Source: Rhizobium sp. FKL33 (GTDB lineage Bacteria > Pseudomonadota > Alphaproteobacteria > Rhizobiales > Rhizobiaceae). From it: a stretch of 34,594 nt of DNA. Each line of letters begins with the position of its first letter. The stretch's first letter is position 1. The notes below the pieces were generated by a model. It was not told the DNA's origin. It searched no databases and worked only from the letters and a program-made list of their open reading frames with translations. The stretch lies in contig NZ_STFX01000009.1 in assembly GCF_005222915.1 (NCBI RefSeq), positions 1-34,594 on the forward strand, given 5' to 3'. This document shows positions 23,313 through 31,782 of this stretch, piece after piece. Position numbers and translations under genes: made by a program.

Positions 23313-23328
23313 GTAAACAATGTGTTAA
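23313..23328 (-). promoter_or_regulatory. CtrA-like box, near match
   Basis: On the minus strand TTAA, 7 bases, then TTTAC: one mismatch to the CtrA consensus TTAA-N7-TTAAC. It lies 190 bases upstream of the PodJ-like start on that gene's strand. In AT-rich DNA such a match can arise by chance. Confidence 0.3.
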
Positions 23329-23432
23329 TATATGAGCTTTGCAACGTAACGAAGTATGGAAACTGACCGATTTGTGTGATGTTGTAACTATCTTCTGATG
23401 GTGTTACATTTGTTACGACGCAAGCTTGTTTG

Positions 23433-23448
23433 TTTACTATTTATTAAC
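23433..23448 (+). promoter_or_regulatory. CtrA-like box, near match
   Basis: TTTA, 7 bases, then TTAAC: one mismatch to the CtrA consensus. It lies about 310 bases from the PodJ-like start and 180 bases before the dehydrogenase start. Chance occurrence in AT-rich DNA is possible. Confidence 0.3.
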
Positions 23449-23549
23449 TATTTTTCTTAGGCAAGCTGCTCGAGAAACTGATTTGTACGACTTTCGGCGG
23501 AAATCACAGGAATTTGCGTCCGATCTCGCCCAGAACGAAATCGCCGATC

Positions 23550-23579
23550 AATTTTGACGTTTACGCAAACGTCAAAATT
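23550..23579. promoter_or_regulatory. Perfect 13-bp palindrome upstream of the beta-oxidation operon
   Basis: AATTTTGACGTTT (23550-23562) and AAACGTCAAAATT (23567-23579) are exact reverse complements around ACGC. The core TTGACGTTTACG with AAACGTCAA resembles operators of acyl-CoA or branched-chain catabolism regulators of the LiuR/PsrA/FadR type, as I recall them. It lies 50 bases before the dehydrogenase start and includes TTGACG, so repression by occlusion is likely. Confidence 0.75.
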
Positions 23580-23629
23580 TTGTAGTAGTGCTATCCATAT
23601 TGATTTACGGCGAAGGCGAGGAGGCGTTC

Positions 23630-25423
23630 ATGCCCGTTTACAAGGCTCCGGTCGACGACACGATGTTCGTGCTCAATGATGTCCTGGGGATCCAGAAGTT
23701 CAACAATCTTCCCGGCTTTTCCGAGGCGTCGCCCGACGTCGTCGAAGCAATCGTCGCCGAAGCAGGGAAGCTGGCCGAGGAAGTGCTGTTCCCGCTCAAT
23801 CTTTCCGGCGACCAGGAAGGCTGCACCCGCCATGACGATGGCTCGGTGACGCCGCCCAAGGGCTTCAAGGCCGCTTACGACGCCTATTGCCAGGGCGGCT
23901 GGATCGGGCTTTCGGTGCCGGAAGCCTATGGCGGCCAGAACCTGCCTTATGTGCTGCACACCGCCGTCGGCGAATATATGTCGTCGGCGAACATGGCCTT
24001 CGCCATGTATCCCGGCCTCACCAATGGCGCGATCGCCGCGATCCTGGTGCATGGTTCGGATGCCCAGAAGGAAACCTATCTGCCGAAGATGGTCGAGGGC
24101 GTCTGGACCGGCACGATGAATCTGACCGAGCCGCATTGTGGCACCGATCTCGGCCTCTTGCGCACCAAGGCGGTTCCGCAGGCCGATGGCTCATACAAGA
24201 TTTCCGGCCAGAAGATCTTCATCTCCGCCGGCGAACACGACATGTCCGACAATATCATCCATCTGGTGCTCGCCCGCATCGAGGGCGCGCCTGAGGGCAC
24301 CAAAGGCATTTCGCTGTTCATCGTGCCGAAATTCCTGGTGAATGAAGACGGCTCGCTTGGCGCGCGCAACGGCGTCAGCTGCGGTGCGATCGAGCACAAG
24401 ATGGGCATTCACGCCAACGCCACCTGCGTCATGAATCATGACGAGGCGACCGGCTATCTGATCGGACAGGAAAATCGCGGCCTCGCCGCCATGTTCGTGA
24501 TGATGAATGAAGCCCGTCTCGGCGTCGGCCTGCAGGGCCTGTCGATCTCGGAAGCCGCCTATCAGTCCGCCGCCCAATATGCCCGCGACCGCATACAGGG
24601 CCGCTCGCTCACCGGCCCCAAGGCGCCGGACAAGAAGGCCGATCCGATCATCGTTCATCCCGATGTCCGCCGCACGCTGATGCAGATCAAGTCGATCAAC
24701 GAGGCCGGCCGCGCCTTTGCGCTCTATTCGGCGCTGCAGTCCGATATCGCGCATCGCTCCGAAGACGCGGCCGCCCGCCAGAACGCCGACGACATTCTCT
24801 CGATCATGACCCCGGTCCTCAAGGGCGTGATGACCGATCGCGGCTTCGACAATGCGGTCGCCGCCCAGCAAATGTTCGGCGGTCACGGCTATATCGAGGA
24901 ATACGGCATGAGCCAGTATGTCCGCGACGCCCGCATCGCCATGATCTATGAAGGCGCAAACGGCGTTCAGGCCATGGATCTGGTCGGCCGGAAGCTCGCC
25001 GCCAATGGCGGTCGGGCCGTGATGGCCGTGTTCAAGGAGATCGGCGATTTCTGCGAAGAAAACCGCGCCAATGAAAAACTCGCGCCCTTCACCAAGGCGA
25101 TCAAGAAAGGCTTGAACGACCTGCAGGCCGCCACCATGTGGTTCATGAGCAACGCCATGGCCAAGCCCGACAATGCCGGCGCCGGCGCGACCGACTATAT
25201 GCATCTCTTCGGTCTCGTCATTCTCGGCTATATGTGGGGCCGTCAGGCCAAGGCGGCGCAGGAGCTGCTCGACGCCGGCGACGCGCGCGCCGAGTTCCTC
25301 GCCAACAAGCTGGTGACGGCGCGCTATTACATGGAGCGGATGATGCCGGAAACGGCCTTCCGCAAGGCGCGCATCGAGGCTGGCGCCGACAGCGTTATGG
25401 CGCTCGGTGCGGCGGCGTTCTGA
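23630..25423 (+). CDS. Acyl-CoA dehydrogenase, C-terminal-domain type (FadE/DmdC-like)
   Basis: A 597-residue flavoprotein that removes two hydrogens from an acyl-CoA, the first step of beta-oxidation. Visible motifs include [20 protein letters not shown] (FAD and acyl-binding), [15 protein letters not shown], an [17 protein letters not shown] helix, the [39 protein letters not shown] block with the likely catalytic Glu in YEGANG, and a C-terminal extension after residue 460. The N-terminal [19 protein letters not shown] is typical of the DmdC/3-methylmercaptopropionyl-CoA dehydrogenase-like group, but beta-oxidation neighbours argue for a fatty-acyl substrate. ATG 23630 has AGGAGG just upstream. 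First gene of the beta-oxidation operon. Confidence 0.94.
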   Translation: MPVYKAPVDDTMFVLNDVLGIQKFNNLPGFSEASPDVVEAIVAEAGKLAEEVLFPLNLSGDQEGCTRHDDGSVTPPKGFKAAYDAYCQGGWIGLSVPEAYGGQNLPYVLHTAVGEYMSSANMAFAMYPGLTNGAIAAILVHGSDAQKETYLPKMVEGVWTGTMNLTEPHCGTDLGLLRTKAVPQADGSYKISGQKIFISAGEHDMSDNIIHLVLARIEGAPEGTKGISLFIVPKFLVNEDGSLGARNGVSCGAIEHKMGIHANATCVMNHDEATGYLIGQENRGLAAMFVMMNEARLGVGLQGLSISEAAYQSAAQYARDRIQGRSLTGPKAPDKKADPIIVHPDVRRTLMQIKSINEAGRAFALYSALQSDIAHRSEDAAARQNADDILSIMTPVLKGVMTDRGFDNAVAAQQMFGGHGYIEEYGMSQYVRDARIAMIYEGANGVQAMDLVGRKLAANGGRAVMAVFKEIGDFCEENRANEKLAPFTKAIKKGLNDLQAATMWFMSNAMAKPDNAGAGATDYMHLFGLVILGYMWGRQAKAAQELLDAGDARAEFLANKLVTARYYMERMMPETAFRKARIEAGADSVMALGAAAF

Positions 25424-25437
25424 TTTGCGGAAGGAGC

Positions 25438-25467
25438 GGAAAAGTTATACTGTGATATAACTTTTCC
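25438..25467. promoter_or_regulatory. Perfect palindromic operator of the ChpS/ChpB toxin-antitoxin pair
   Basis: GGAAAAGTTATA (25438-25449) and TATAACTTTTCC (25456-25467) are exact reverse complements around CTGTGA. The site starts 14 bases after the dehydrogenase stop and ends 11 bases before the antitoxin start. It includes TATAAC/TTATAC words that could be a -10 box. A palindrome in this place fits autoregulation by MazE-type antitoxins. Confidence 0.75.
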
Positions 25468-25478
25468 GGGAGAGATCC

Positions 25479-25736
25479 ATGGCGACTTCGACATTGAGAA
25501 TCGTAGGCGGCTCCGTGATGATGGCGATCCCCAAACCGCTGTTGGAGACGTTGGGACTTGCGCCCAACGCCAAGCTCGATCTCTCCGTCGAAAATGGTCG
25601 GCTGGTCGCGGTCCCAAGGCCGCGGCCGCGCTACAGCCTTGATGAACTTGTCGCCCAATGCGATCCGGACGCGTCGCTCAGCGAGGACGAGCAGGCCTGG
25701 CTCGATGCCCCGCCTGTCGGCAGCGAGGTGCTGTGA
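25479..25736 (+). CDS. chpS: ChpS/MazE-type antitoxin
   Basis: An 85-residue AbrB-fold antitoxin. The N-terminal part (STLRIVGGSVMMAIPKPLLETLGLAPNAKLDLSVE) is the MazE/AbrB swapped-hairpin DNA-binding domain. The middle RYSLDELVAQCD matches the conserved toxin-binding region of E. coli ChpS. The tail is acidic and probably unfolded until bound to the toxin. It should neutralise the downstream toxin and, with it, bind the palindrome upstream. GGGAGA precedes the ATG. The gene ends in TGATG, overlapping the toxin start by one base. Confidence 0.92.
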   Translation: MATSTLRIVGGSVMMAIPKPLLETLGLAPNAKLDLSVENGRLVAVPRPRPRYSLDELVAQCDPDASLSEDEQAWLDAPPVGSEVL

Positions 25737-26065
25737 TGGAGCGCGGCGACATCTGGCATGTCGATCTCAATCCGGTCAAAGGCCGGGAACAGGCCAATCC
25801 GCGCTATGTTCTCGTCCTGACGCCCAAGGCCTTCAATCAACTCGGCGCCCCCATCGTCGCGCCGATCAGCGCCGGCGCAGAGTTCGCCCGCTATCAGGGC
25901 TTTGCCGTGCCGCTGTCCGGCGCCGGCACGAATGCTGTGGGCGTGGTGTTGTGTCATCAGATCCGCGCGCTCGACATCCGGGCGCGCGGCGGCAGGTTTT
26001 CCGAAAAAGCGCCCGACTTCATCGTCGATGATGTCTTGGCGCGCGTGTCGACATTTTTTGAATAA
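25736..26065 (+). CDS. chpB: ChpB/MazF-type endoribonuclease toxin
   Basis: A 109-residue MazF/PemK-fold toxin that cuts mRNA. MERGDIWHVDLNPVKGREQANPRYVLVLTPKAFNQLG carries the family start, and APISAGAEFARYQGFAVPL with GVVLCHQIRALDIRAR match E. coli ChpB closely by memory. The position that is Thr in ChpB (API-T) is Ser here, which may or may not affect activity. Translation is coupled to the antitoxin (TGATG). The cleavage sequence cannot be predicted. It stands 43 bases before the thiolase gene, so read-through from the operon is possible. Confidence 0.93.
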   Translation: MERGDIWHVDLNPVKGREQANPRYVLVLTPKAFNQLGAPIVAPISAGAEFARYQGFAVPLSGAGTNAVGVVLCHQIRALDIRARGGRFSEKAPDFIVDDVLARVSTFFE

Positions 26066-26108
26066 GTTCCAGGCCGATCGCAATCGGCTGAAAGGGAGGA
26101 AAGACGAA

Positions 26109-27317
26109 ATGACCGAAGCCTTTGTCTTTGACCATGTCCGGACGCCGCGCGGCCGCGGCAAGAAGGACGGCGCCCTGCACGAGGTGCCGACGCCCCGGTT
26201 GGCGGCGCATACGCTTGCCGCGCTGCGCGACCGCAACGGGCTCGACACATCCACTGTCGACGACATCATTTTCGGCTGCGTCGATCCGGTCATGGAAGCG
26301 GGCGCGGTGATCCCGCGCTCGGCCGCCTTCGAGGCCGGCTATGATTTCAAGGCTCCCGGTATCCAGATCTCGCGCTTCTGCGCCTCGGGTCTCGACGCCA
26401 TCAATCTCGCCGCTTCGAAAATCGCCTTCGGCGCCGACGACATCGTCATCGCTGGCGGTGTCGAATCCATGAGCCGCGTCGGCATGGGCATGGCGGGCGG
26501 CTCCTGGCCGGTCGATCCCTCGGTGGCCATTCCCGGCTATTTCATGCCGCAGGGCGTCTCCGCCGATCTCATCGCCACCAAATACGGCTTCAGCCGCGAC
26601 GACGTCGACGCCTATGCCGTGGAGAGCCAGAAGCGCGCCGGTCATTCCTGGGCGCAAGGCTATTTCTCGCGCTCTGTCGTGCCGGTGAAGGACGTCAACG
26701 GTCTCACCATTCTCGACCGCGACGAGCATATGCGACCCACAACCGACATGCAGTCGCTCGGCCAGCTGCAGCCGTCTTTCCAGATGATGGGCGAAATGGG
26801 CGGCTTCGACGCCGTCGCCATCGACGCCCATCCCGATGTCGAACGCATCTCCTATGTCCACCATGCCGGCAACTCCTCAGGGATCGTCGATGGCGCGGGC
26901 GCTGTGCTCCTCGGCTCCAAGGCCGGCGGCGAGGCGATGGGGCTGAAGCCGCGCGCCCGCATCCGCACTTTCGCCAATATCGGCTCAGAGCCGGCGATCA
27001 TGCTGACCGGTCCCGTTGACGTCACCGAAAAGCTGCTCAAGCGCGCCGGCATGACCATCGGCGACATCGATCTCTTCGAACTCAACGAAGCCTTCGCCGC
27101 TGTCGTGCTGCGCTACATGCAGGCTTTCGACATTGCGCATGACAAGATCAACGTCAATGGCGGCGCCATCGCGCTCGGCCATCCGCTCGGCGCCACCGGC
27201 GCGATGATCTTCGGCACCGTGCTCGACGAATTGGAGCGCCGCGGACTGGGCACCGCGCTGGTGACCCTCTGCATCGGCGCCGGCATGGGCACGGCCACGA
27301 TCATCGAGCGCGTCTGA
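26109..27317 (+). CDS. Acetyl-CoA C-acyltransferase (thiolase)
   Basis: A 402-residue thiolase that catalyses the last step of beta-oxidation, splitting 3-ketoacyl-CoA with CoA. Nucleophile C91 lies in [13 protein letters not shown], His358 in [16 protein letters not shown], and the second cysteine C388 in [23 protein letters not shown] and [13 protein letters not shown] are also present. ATG 26109 follows a GGGAGG site; the open frame upstream belongs to the toxin region. It is 18 bases before the multifunctional gene and forms an operon with it. In this family the subunit often associates with the dehydrogenase/hydratase next door. Confidence 0.96.
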   Translation: MTEAFVFDHVRTPRGRGKKDGALHEVPTPRLAAHTLAALRDRNGLDTSTVDDIIFGCVDPVMEAGAVIPRSAAFEAGYDFKAPGIQISRFCASGLDAINLAASKIAFGADDIVIAGGVESMSRVGMGMAGGSWPVDPSVAIPGYFMPQGVSADLIATKYGFSRDDVDAYAVESQKRAGHSWAQGYFSRSVVPVKDVNGLTILDRDEHMRPTTDMQSLGQLQPSFQMMGEMGGFDAVAIDAHPDVERISYVHHAGNSSGIVDGAGAVLLGSKAGGEAMGLKPRARIRTFANIGSEPAIMLTGPVDVTEKLLKRAGMTIGDIDLFELNEAFAAVVLRYMQAFDIAHDKINVNGGAIALGHPLGATGAMIFGTVLDELERRGLGTALVTLCIGAGMGTATIIERV

Positions 27318-27334
27318 GACTGGGAGAGAGAGAG

Positions 27335-29545
27335 ATGACTTACAAGAATTTCACCCTCGACATCGACGCCGATGGCGTAGCCCTCGTCACCTGGGACATG
27401 CCCGGCCGCAGCATGAACGTCTTCACGCTCGAGGTGATGGACGAGATCGAGGCGATCCTCGCCGCCGTCGTGGCCGATGAGAAGGTCAAGGGCGTCGTCT
27501 TCGCCTCCGGCAAATCCGCCTTTTCCGGCGGCGCCGATCTCACCATGATCGAGGGCATGTTCTCGATGCTGGAAGAGGCGAAAGCCGCCGATCCAACTGC
27601 GGCCGCGCAGAAACTGTTCGACGCTGCCGGCCGCATGAGCGGTCTCTGGCGCCGGATCGAGACCTGCGGAAAGCCCTGGGTCGCCGCCATCAACGGCACC
27701 TGCATGGGCGGCGCCACCGAACTCGCCATGTCCTGCCACGCCCGCGTCGCCTCCAACGCCAAATCGGTCAAGATCGCGCTGCCGGAAGTCAAGGTCGGCA
27801 TCTTCCCGGGCGCCGGCGGCACCCAGCGCCTGCCGCGCCTGATCAACACCCAGGATGCGCTACAGATCATGACCACCGGCTCTGATCTCACCGCCTCGCG
27901 CGCCAAGGCGCTGGGCCTGGTCAACGAAGTCGTCGATCCCGACAAGCTGATCGAAGCGGCCAAGACGCTGATCAAGAACGGCGTCGATCCCGTCGCCCCC
28001 TGGGACAAGAAGGGCTTCAAGGCGCCGGGCGGAACCATCTGGTCGCCGCAGGGCGTGCAGCTGTTCTCGGCCGCCAACGCCATTCTGCGCCGCGAAACGC
28101 ATATGAACTATCCGGGCGCCGAAGCGATCGTGAAATGCGTCTATGAGGGCCTGCAGCTGCCCTTCGACCTCGCGCTCAAGGTCGAGCTCCGCTATTTCAC
28201 CCAGATCCTCAACAATGTCTCGGCCCGCTCCATGGTCCGGTCGCTGTTCGTGTCGATGCAGGAGCTCGGCAAGGGCGCGCGCCGTCCGGCAGGCGTGCCC
28301 GCCACGAAGTTCTCCAAGATCGGCGTGGTCGGCGCGGGCTTCATGGGCGCCTCCATCGCCTATGTGACGGCGCGCGCCGGCATTCCCGTGGTGCTGATCG
28401 ACCGCGACCAGGCCGCCGCCGACAAGGGCAAGGCCCATTCCGAAGAGCTGATCAAGGGCGCGATCGCCAAGGGCAAGTCGACCAAGGAAGAGGGCGAAAA
28501 GCTGTTGTCGCTGATCACCGCGACCTCCGACTATAGCCAGATCGCCGACGCCGATCTCGTCATCGAAGCGGTGTTCGAAGACCGCGCCGTCAAGAAGGCG
28601 GTGATCGAACAAGTCGAGGCTGTCCTGCCGGAAAGCTCGATCTTTGCGTCGAACACCTCGACGCTGCCGATCACCGGGCTTGCGGAAAACTCAAAACACC
28701 CCGATCAGTTCATCGGCGTGCATTTCTTCTCGCCGGTTGAAAAGATGATGCTGGTGGAAGTGATCCTCGGCGAAAAGACCGGCGACAAGGCGCTGGCCGC
28801 CGCGCTCGATTATGTCGCCGCGATCCGCAAGACGCCGATCGTCGTCAACGACACGCGCGGCTTCTATGTCAATCGCTGCGTCTTCCGCTATATCAACGAA
28901 GCCTATGACATGCTGATCGAAGGCGTGCCGGCGGTGATGATCGAAAACATCGCCAAGGCGGCCGGCATGCCGGTGGGCCCGCTGTCGCTCAATGACGAAG
29001 TCGCCGTCGATCTCAGCCAGAAGATCATGAAGGCCTCGATCGCCGATTTGGGCGAAGCGTCCGTCAAGCCGGAGCACATGACGCTGATCGACAAGATGGT
29101 CAATGATCTCGACCGTCGCGGCCGCAAGAACGGCCGGGGCTTCTACGACTATCCGGCCAAGCCCGCCAAGAAGTCGCTCTGGCCGGGCCTGAAGGACTTC
29201 TATGCGCAGAAGAAGACCGAAGAGGTGGATGTCAAGACGATCAAGGATCGTCTGCTCGCCACCATCGCGCTCGAAGCCGCCCGCACCATGGAAGAGGGCG
29301 TCGTCACCGATCCGCGCGAGGCCGATGTCGGCTCCATCCTCGGCTTCGGCTTCGCCCCTTATACCGGCGGGACGCTGAGCTATATCGACGGCATGGGCGT
29401 GAAAGCCTTCGTGGCGCTGTGCGAAAAGCTGGCCGCCACATATGGCGACCACTTCAAGCCGACTCCGCTGCTCCTCGACATGGCCGCCAAGGGCGAGACC
29501 TTCTACAGCCGCTTTAATCCGAAGGCGGTGAAGCAGGCGGCGTAA
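27335..29545 (+). CDS. Fused enoyl-CoA hydratase / 3-hydroxyacyl-CoA dehydrogenase (FadB/FadJ-like)
   Basis: A 736-residue two-domain enzyme carrying out hydration and NAD-dependent oxidation in beta-oxidation. Residues ~1-300 form a crotonase domain: [53 protein letters not shown]. From ~326 comes the NAD-binding dehydrogenase, with [22 protein letters not shown] and catalytic H463 in [16 protein letters not shown]; two C-terminal dehydrogenase domains follow ([18 protein letters not shown]). GGGAGAGAGAG precedes the ATG. Together with the thiolase it would act as a beta-oxidation complex. The length is normal for this family. Confidence 0.96.
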   Translation: MTYKNFTLDIDADGVALVTWDMPGRSMNVFTLEVMDEIEAILAAVVADEKVKGVVFASGKSAFSGGADLTMIEGMFSMLEEAKAADPTAAAQKLFDAAGRMSGLWRRIETCGKPWVAAINGTCMGGATELAMSCHARVASNAKSVKIALPEVKVGIFPGAGGTQRLPRLINTQDALQIMTTGSDLTASRAKALGLVNEVVDPDKLIEAAKTLIKNGVDPVAPWDKKGFKAPGGTIWSPQGVQLFSAANAILRRETHMNYPGAEAIVKCVYEGLQLPFDLALKVELRYFTQILNNVSARSMVRSLFVSMQELGKGARRPAGVPATKFSKIGVVGAGFMGASIAYVTARAGIPVVLIDRDQAAADKGKAHSEELIKGAIAKGKSTKEEGEKLLSLITATSDYSQIADADLVIEAVFEDRAVKKAVIEQVEAVLPESSIFASNTSTLPITGLAENSKHPDQFIGVHFFSPVEKMMLVEVILGEKTGDKALAAALDYVAAIRKTPIVVNDTRGFYVNRCVFRYINEAYDMLIEGVPAVMIENIAKAAGMPVGPLSLNDEVAVDLSQKIMKASIADLGEASVKPEHMTLIDKMVNDLDRRGRKNGRGFYDYPAKPAKKSLWPGLKDFYAQKKTEEVDVKTIKDRLLATIALEAARTMEEGVVTDPREADVGSILGFGFAPYTGGTLSYIDGMGVKAFVALCEKLAATYGDHFKPTPLLLDMAAKGETFYSRFNPKAVKQAA

Positions 29546-29552
29546 CGTTTTT

Positions 29553-29604
29553 GGCGTCGGGGGCATCCCTCCCGGCGCCGTCTCCCTCGGGCTTGTCCCG
29601 AGGG
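29553..29604. repeat. Hairpin and palindromic repeat after the beta-oxidation operon
   Basis: GGCGTCGGG and CCCGGCGCC (29553-29579) can pair with one G-U wobble, directly downstream of the operon stop. CCCTCGGGCTTGTCCCGAGGG (29584-29604) is a second palindrome that also occurs at 34188-34276. No T-run follows, so termination is uncertain. Confidence 0.5.
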
Positions 29605-29653
29605 TCTGCTGTCAGTTCTGCTATTCCTTCTCAGCGTAGGGCCAGAGGCCTTG

Positions 29654-30151
29654 TCAATCCGCCTCTTCAGCGCCGAGATCAAGACATGACTTCAGTCGCT
29701 GCATGTCTGCCTGAAACATTGCAAAGGCTTCAAGAGCGTCGCTGACGCGCTCCTCCACGATCTCCGGATCGAGCGAGAGCCCATAGGAATTCCTCTGCCG
29801 ATGCCGAAACGCCCGCAATCCGTCCAATGCGCGATAGGTGTCATCTGAAAGCACACGATCGCGAACGCCCGGATAATCGTTGTGCAGCCGCCGCAGAAGC
29901 GTTGCATGCCAGCCGTCATCGCGCGACACGGCATTGCCGTCGATCCTCGAAGCGACCGTTGACATGACTCGTTCGCAGCCGGAGTAGAGTTTCTCTATTC
30001 CCGAAGCGAGGCCGCTCACGGCCAGCCAGCGCATATGCGGCACAAGCTCAATCTTCGTCGCTTTGTATGTAGTCAGCGCCAGGCCCAGCATCTCCGCCTC
30101 GGCGGCAATTTCCCTGATATCGTTGTCCAGATCAACGAAGATCGCCCGCAT
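29654..30151 (-). CDS. hepT: HepT-like ribonuclease toxin-domain protein
   Basis: A 165-residue helical protein of the HepT-like family. The region GLRAFRHRQRNSYGLSLD carries the motif R116-(4)-N121-x-Y123. In canonical HepT toxins the motif is RX4HXY, with His as part of the HEPN active site; here Asn stands there, though HepT-like_2-type relatives often read R-H-x-x-R-N-x-Y. The adjacent gene encodes an MNT nucleotidyltransferase, the usual antitoxin that AMPylates the Tyr. The start at ATG 30151 overlaps the nucleotidyltransferase by 20 bases. Toxicity is inferred from the pairing. Confidence 0.8.
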   Translation of the reverse strand: MRAIFVDLDNDIREIAAEAEMLGLALTTYKATKIELVPHMRWLAVSGLASGIEKLYSGCERVMSTVASRIDGNAVSRDDGWHATLLRRLHNDYPGVRDRVLSDDTYRALDGLRAFRHRQRNSYGLSLDPEIVEERVSDALEAFAMFQADMQRLKSCLDLGAEEAD

Positions 30152-30458
30152 CGGTCACGGTCTCCAGGAAACGGTGGCGTCTATGCGCAGGAATTTCGTC
30201 GAGATAAATCACATCGAAGCAGAAGCCGGGCAGCCCATCCTCCACAAGTCCTTCGATTTTATATTTGAGGTGGCGCGGGCATTCGGTCACGAGCAGGTCG
30301 ATGTCGGATTGCGCGTTGAATTTGCCCGACGAGAGCGAACCGAAGATTTTTGCGTCGACTCCGATGTCAGCCAGACGCGCGACAAGCTGCTTGGTCAAGG
30401 AAACCGCTGACGCTCTCCTTGCACCAAAATCCACAACGGACGACGACGTGATGCTCAT
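30132..30458 (-). CDS. mntA: MntA-like nucleotidyltransferase antitoxin
   Basis: A 108-residue minimal nucleotidyltransferase. FGSLSSGKFNAQSDIDLLV fits the GSX10DXD motif exactly (G40, S41, D52, D54), and D82 in FDVIYLDE is the third acidic residue. This family modifies the partner HepT toxin by AMPylation of its tyrosine. The start is ATG 30458, 25 bases downstream of a -10-like AATAAT; the frame upstream (to 30569) does not look like protein. First gene of a two-gene operon with hepT. Confidence 0.86.
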   Translation of the reverse strand: MSITSSSVVDFGARRASAVSLTKQLVARLADIGVDAKIFGSLSSGKFNAQSDIDLLVTECPRHLKYKIEGLVEDGLPGFCFDVIYLDEIPAHRRHRFLETVTDAGDLR

Positions 30459-30482
30459 GACCTGCCTCTGCTTGCCCGGGGG

Positions 30483-30511
30483 ATTATTGGCCTGTCCGGC
30501 AATCGAGTCAA
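30483..30511 (-). promoter_or_regulatory. Sigma-70-type promoter of the mntA-hepT pair
   Basis: On the minus strand TTGACT (30511-30506) and AATAAT (30488-30483) are separated by exactly 17 bases. The pair lies 25 bases upstream of the mntA start codon. The match is good for a GC-rich genome. No operator palindrome was noticed. Confidence 0.55.
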
Positions 30512-30623
30512 CTTTTGCCGATTGCGTAGAATATTCCGCGTGCTTGGCGGCGCTGTGAACACGACACATAGCCGTGAGACCGGCGAGACGATCTTTCTCC
30601 CCGCCGATCTCTTTCGGTAACGC

Positions 30624-31613
30624 TCAGAGCGCGAACTGATAGGTCGCCGGCGTATAGCGATAACCTTCGCCCTGCTTCTCGACATATCCGACCGCCGGGA
30701 AGGGCATGTGATAGCCGATGAAGGCCAGCCGGTCGGTGGCGATCATGTCGAATACCCGCTTGCGGGTCTCCGCCGCCTTGGCCTTGTCCATGTCGAATTT
30801 CACTTCCCAGTCCGGTCGCTGCAGCGATAGCACGAAGTGGTTGGCGGTGTCGGCGGTCAGGATCAGGCTCTGGCCTTCGCTTTCCAGGCGGTAGATCATA
30901 TGCCCCGGCGAATGGCCGAAGGCGGCCATGCCGGTCACGCCGGGGGCTACGTCGGCGTTGTCCTTGACGAAGGTGGCCTTCTCGGCGAGCGGCGTGATGT
31001 TTTTCATCACCCCCTTATGGCCGTTTTCCGCCGGCGTGCCCATGCGGGCAGGGTCTTTCCAGAAGGCGTATTCCGCCTCGCCGAACACATAGCGCGCGTT
31101 CGGGAAAGCCGGCTTGCCGCCTTCCATCAGGCCGCTGATATGGTCGCCATGCATATGGGTGATCACCACCTGCGTCACGTCCTCGGGCTTGTAGCCGGCG
31201 GCCTGGATGCCGGCGCGCAACTGGCCCGCGCCCCATTCGCGCCCGCCTTCGCCCATGCCGGTGTCGAACAGGATGAGTTCCGAGCCGCTCTTGACCAGCA
31301 CCGGCGAAAAGCCGTTGACGAATTTGTCGGTCGGCAGAAAATTGGCGGTCAACAGCGCCGACACGTCTTCCGGCTTCTGGTTGGTTCCGAAGGTTTCGTT
31401 CGGTTTGTCGGCGGCGCGGGTGCCGTCGCTAATGACGGTCACGTCCATCGCGCCGAATTTGAAGCTGTGGAACCGCGGCGGCTTGGCGGGCGCCTCCTCG
31501 GCGGCGGCGGTTGCGGGGTCGAGAAGCGATGTGGTCAGGATCGCGGGGGCGGCGATCGCCCCTGTTGCGGCGGTGGCGAACAGACTGCGGCGCGATAAAG
31601 TCAGAATCGTCAT
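30624..31613 (-). CDS. Tat-exported metallo-beta-lactamase-fold hydrolase
   Basis: A 329-residue protein with a Tat signal: LSRRSLFATAATGAIAAPAI, with the Arg pair at 8-9 and a signal ending near residue 38. The mature part is an MBL-fold enzyme: THMHGDH (H153, H155, D157, H158) binds two metals, and AFGHSPGHMIY and TADTANHF continue the metal site. It resembles lactonase/arylesterase-like MBL proteins, but the substrate is unknown. The start is ATG 31613 because GGGAGA lies just before it. It points in the same direction as the mntA-hepT pair but lies 165 bases away. Confidence 0.93.
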   Translation of the reverse strand: MTILTLSRRSLFATAATGAIAAPAILTTSLLDPATAAAEEAPAKPPRFHSFKFGAMDVTVISDGTRAADKPNETFGTNQKPEDVSALLTANFLPTDKFVNGFSPVLVKSGSELILFDTGMGEGGREWGAGQLRAGIQAAGYKPEDVTQVVITHMHGDHISGLMEGGKPAFPNARYVFGEAEYAFWKDPARMGTPAENGHKGVMKNITPLAEKATFVKDNADVAPGVTGMAAFGHSPGHMIYRLESEGQSLILTADTANHFVLSLQRPDWEVKFDMDKAKAAETRKRVFDMIATDRLAFIGYHMPFPAVGYVEKQGEGYRYTPATYQFAL

Positions 31614-31782
31614 GGCTTTTCTCCCTGGTTGAGCCCGGAAGTTTACGCACAAACTCCGGAAAAGATCGGTCACGTTCCGCTCACAGCTTCGTGAAGCCTC
31701 CCGGTCATGCGCAATGGCTCGGCCGATCCGGAACCAAAACAGCCGTCCGCCGTTGTCGGGGCATATCGGGGACAGATCACAG

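Larger units (their letters stand above)
23124..23629. other. 506-base AT-rich divergent intergenic region
   Basis: No gene is visible. The stretch is far richer in A/T than its surroundings and separates the divergent PodJ-like and acyl-CoA dehydrogenase genes. It holds two sites resembling the CtrA consensus (TTAA-N7-TTAAC) and, near the dehydrogenase, a perfect palindrome. TTAA and TTTAC words are frequent around 23280-23450. An ATG or in-frame start at 23588 is not used, since the strong AGGAGG site belongs to 23630. Confidence 0.7.
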
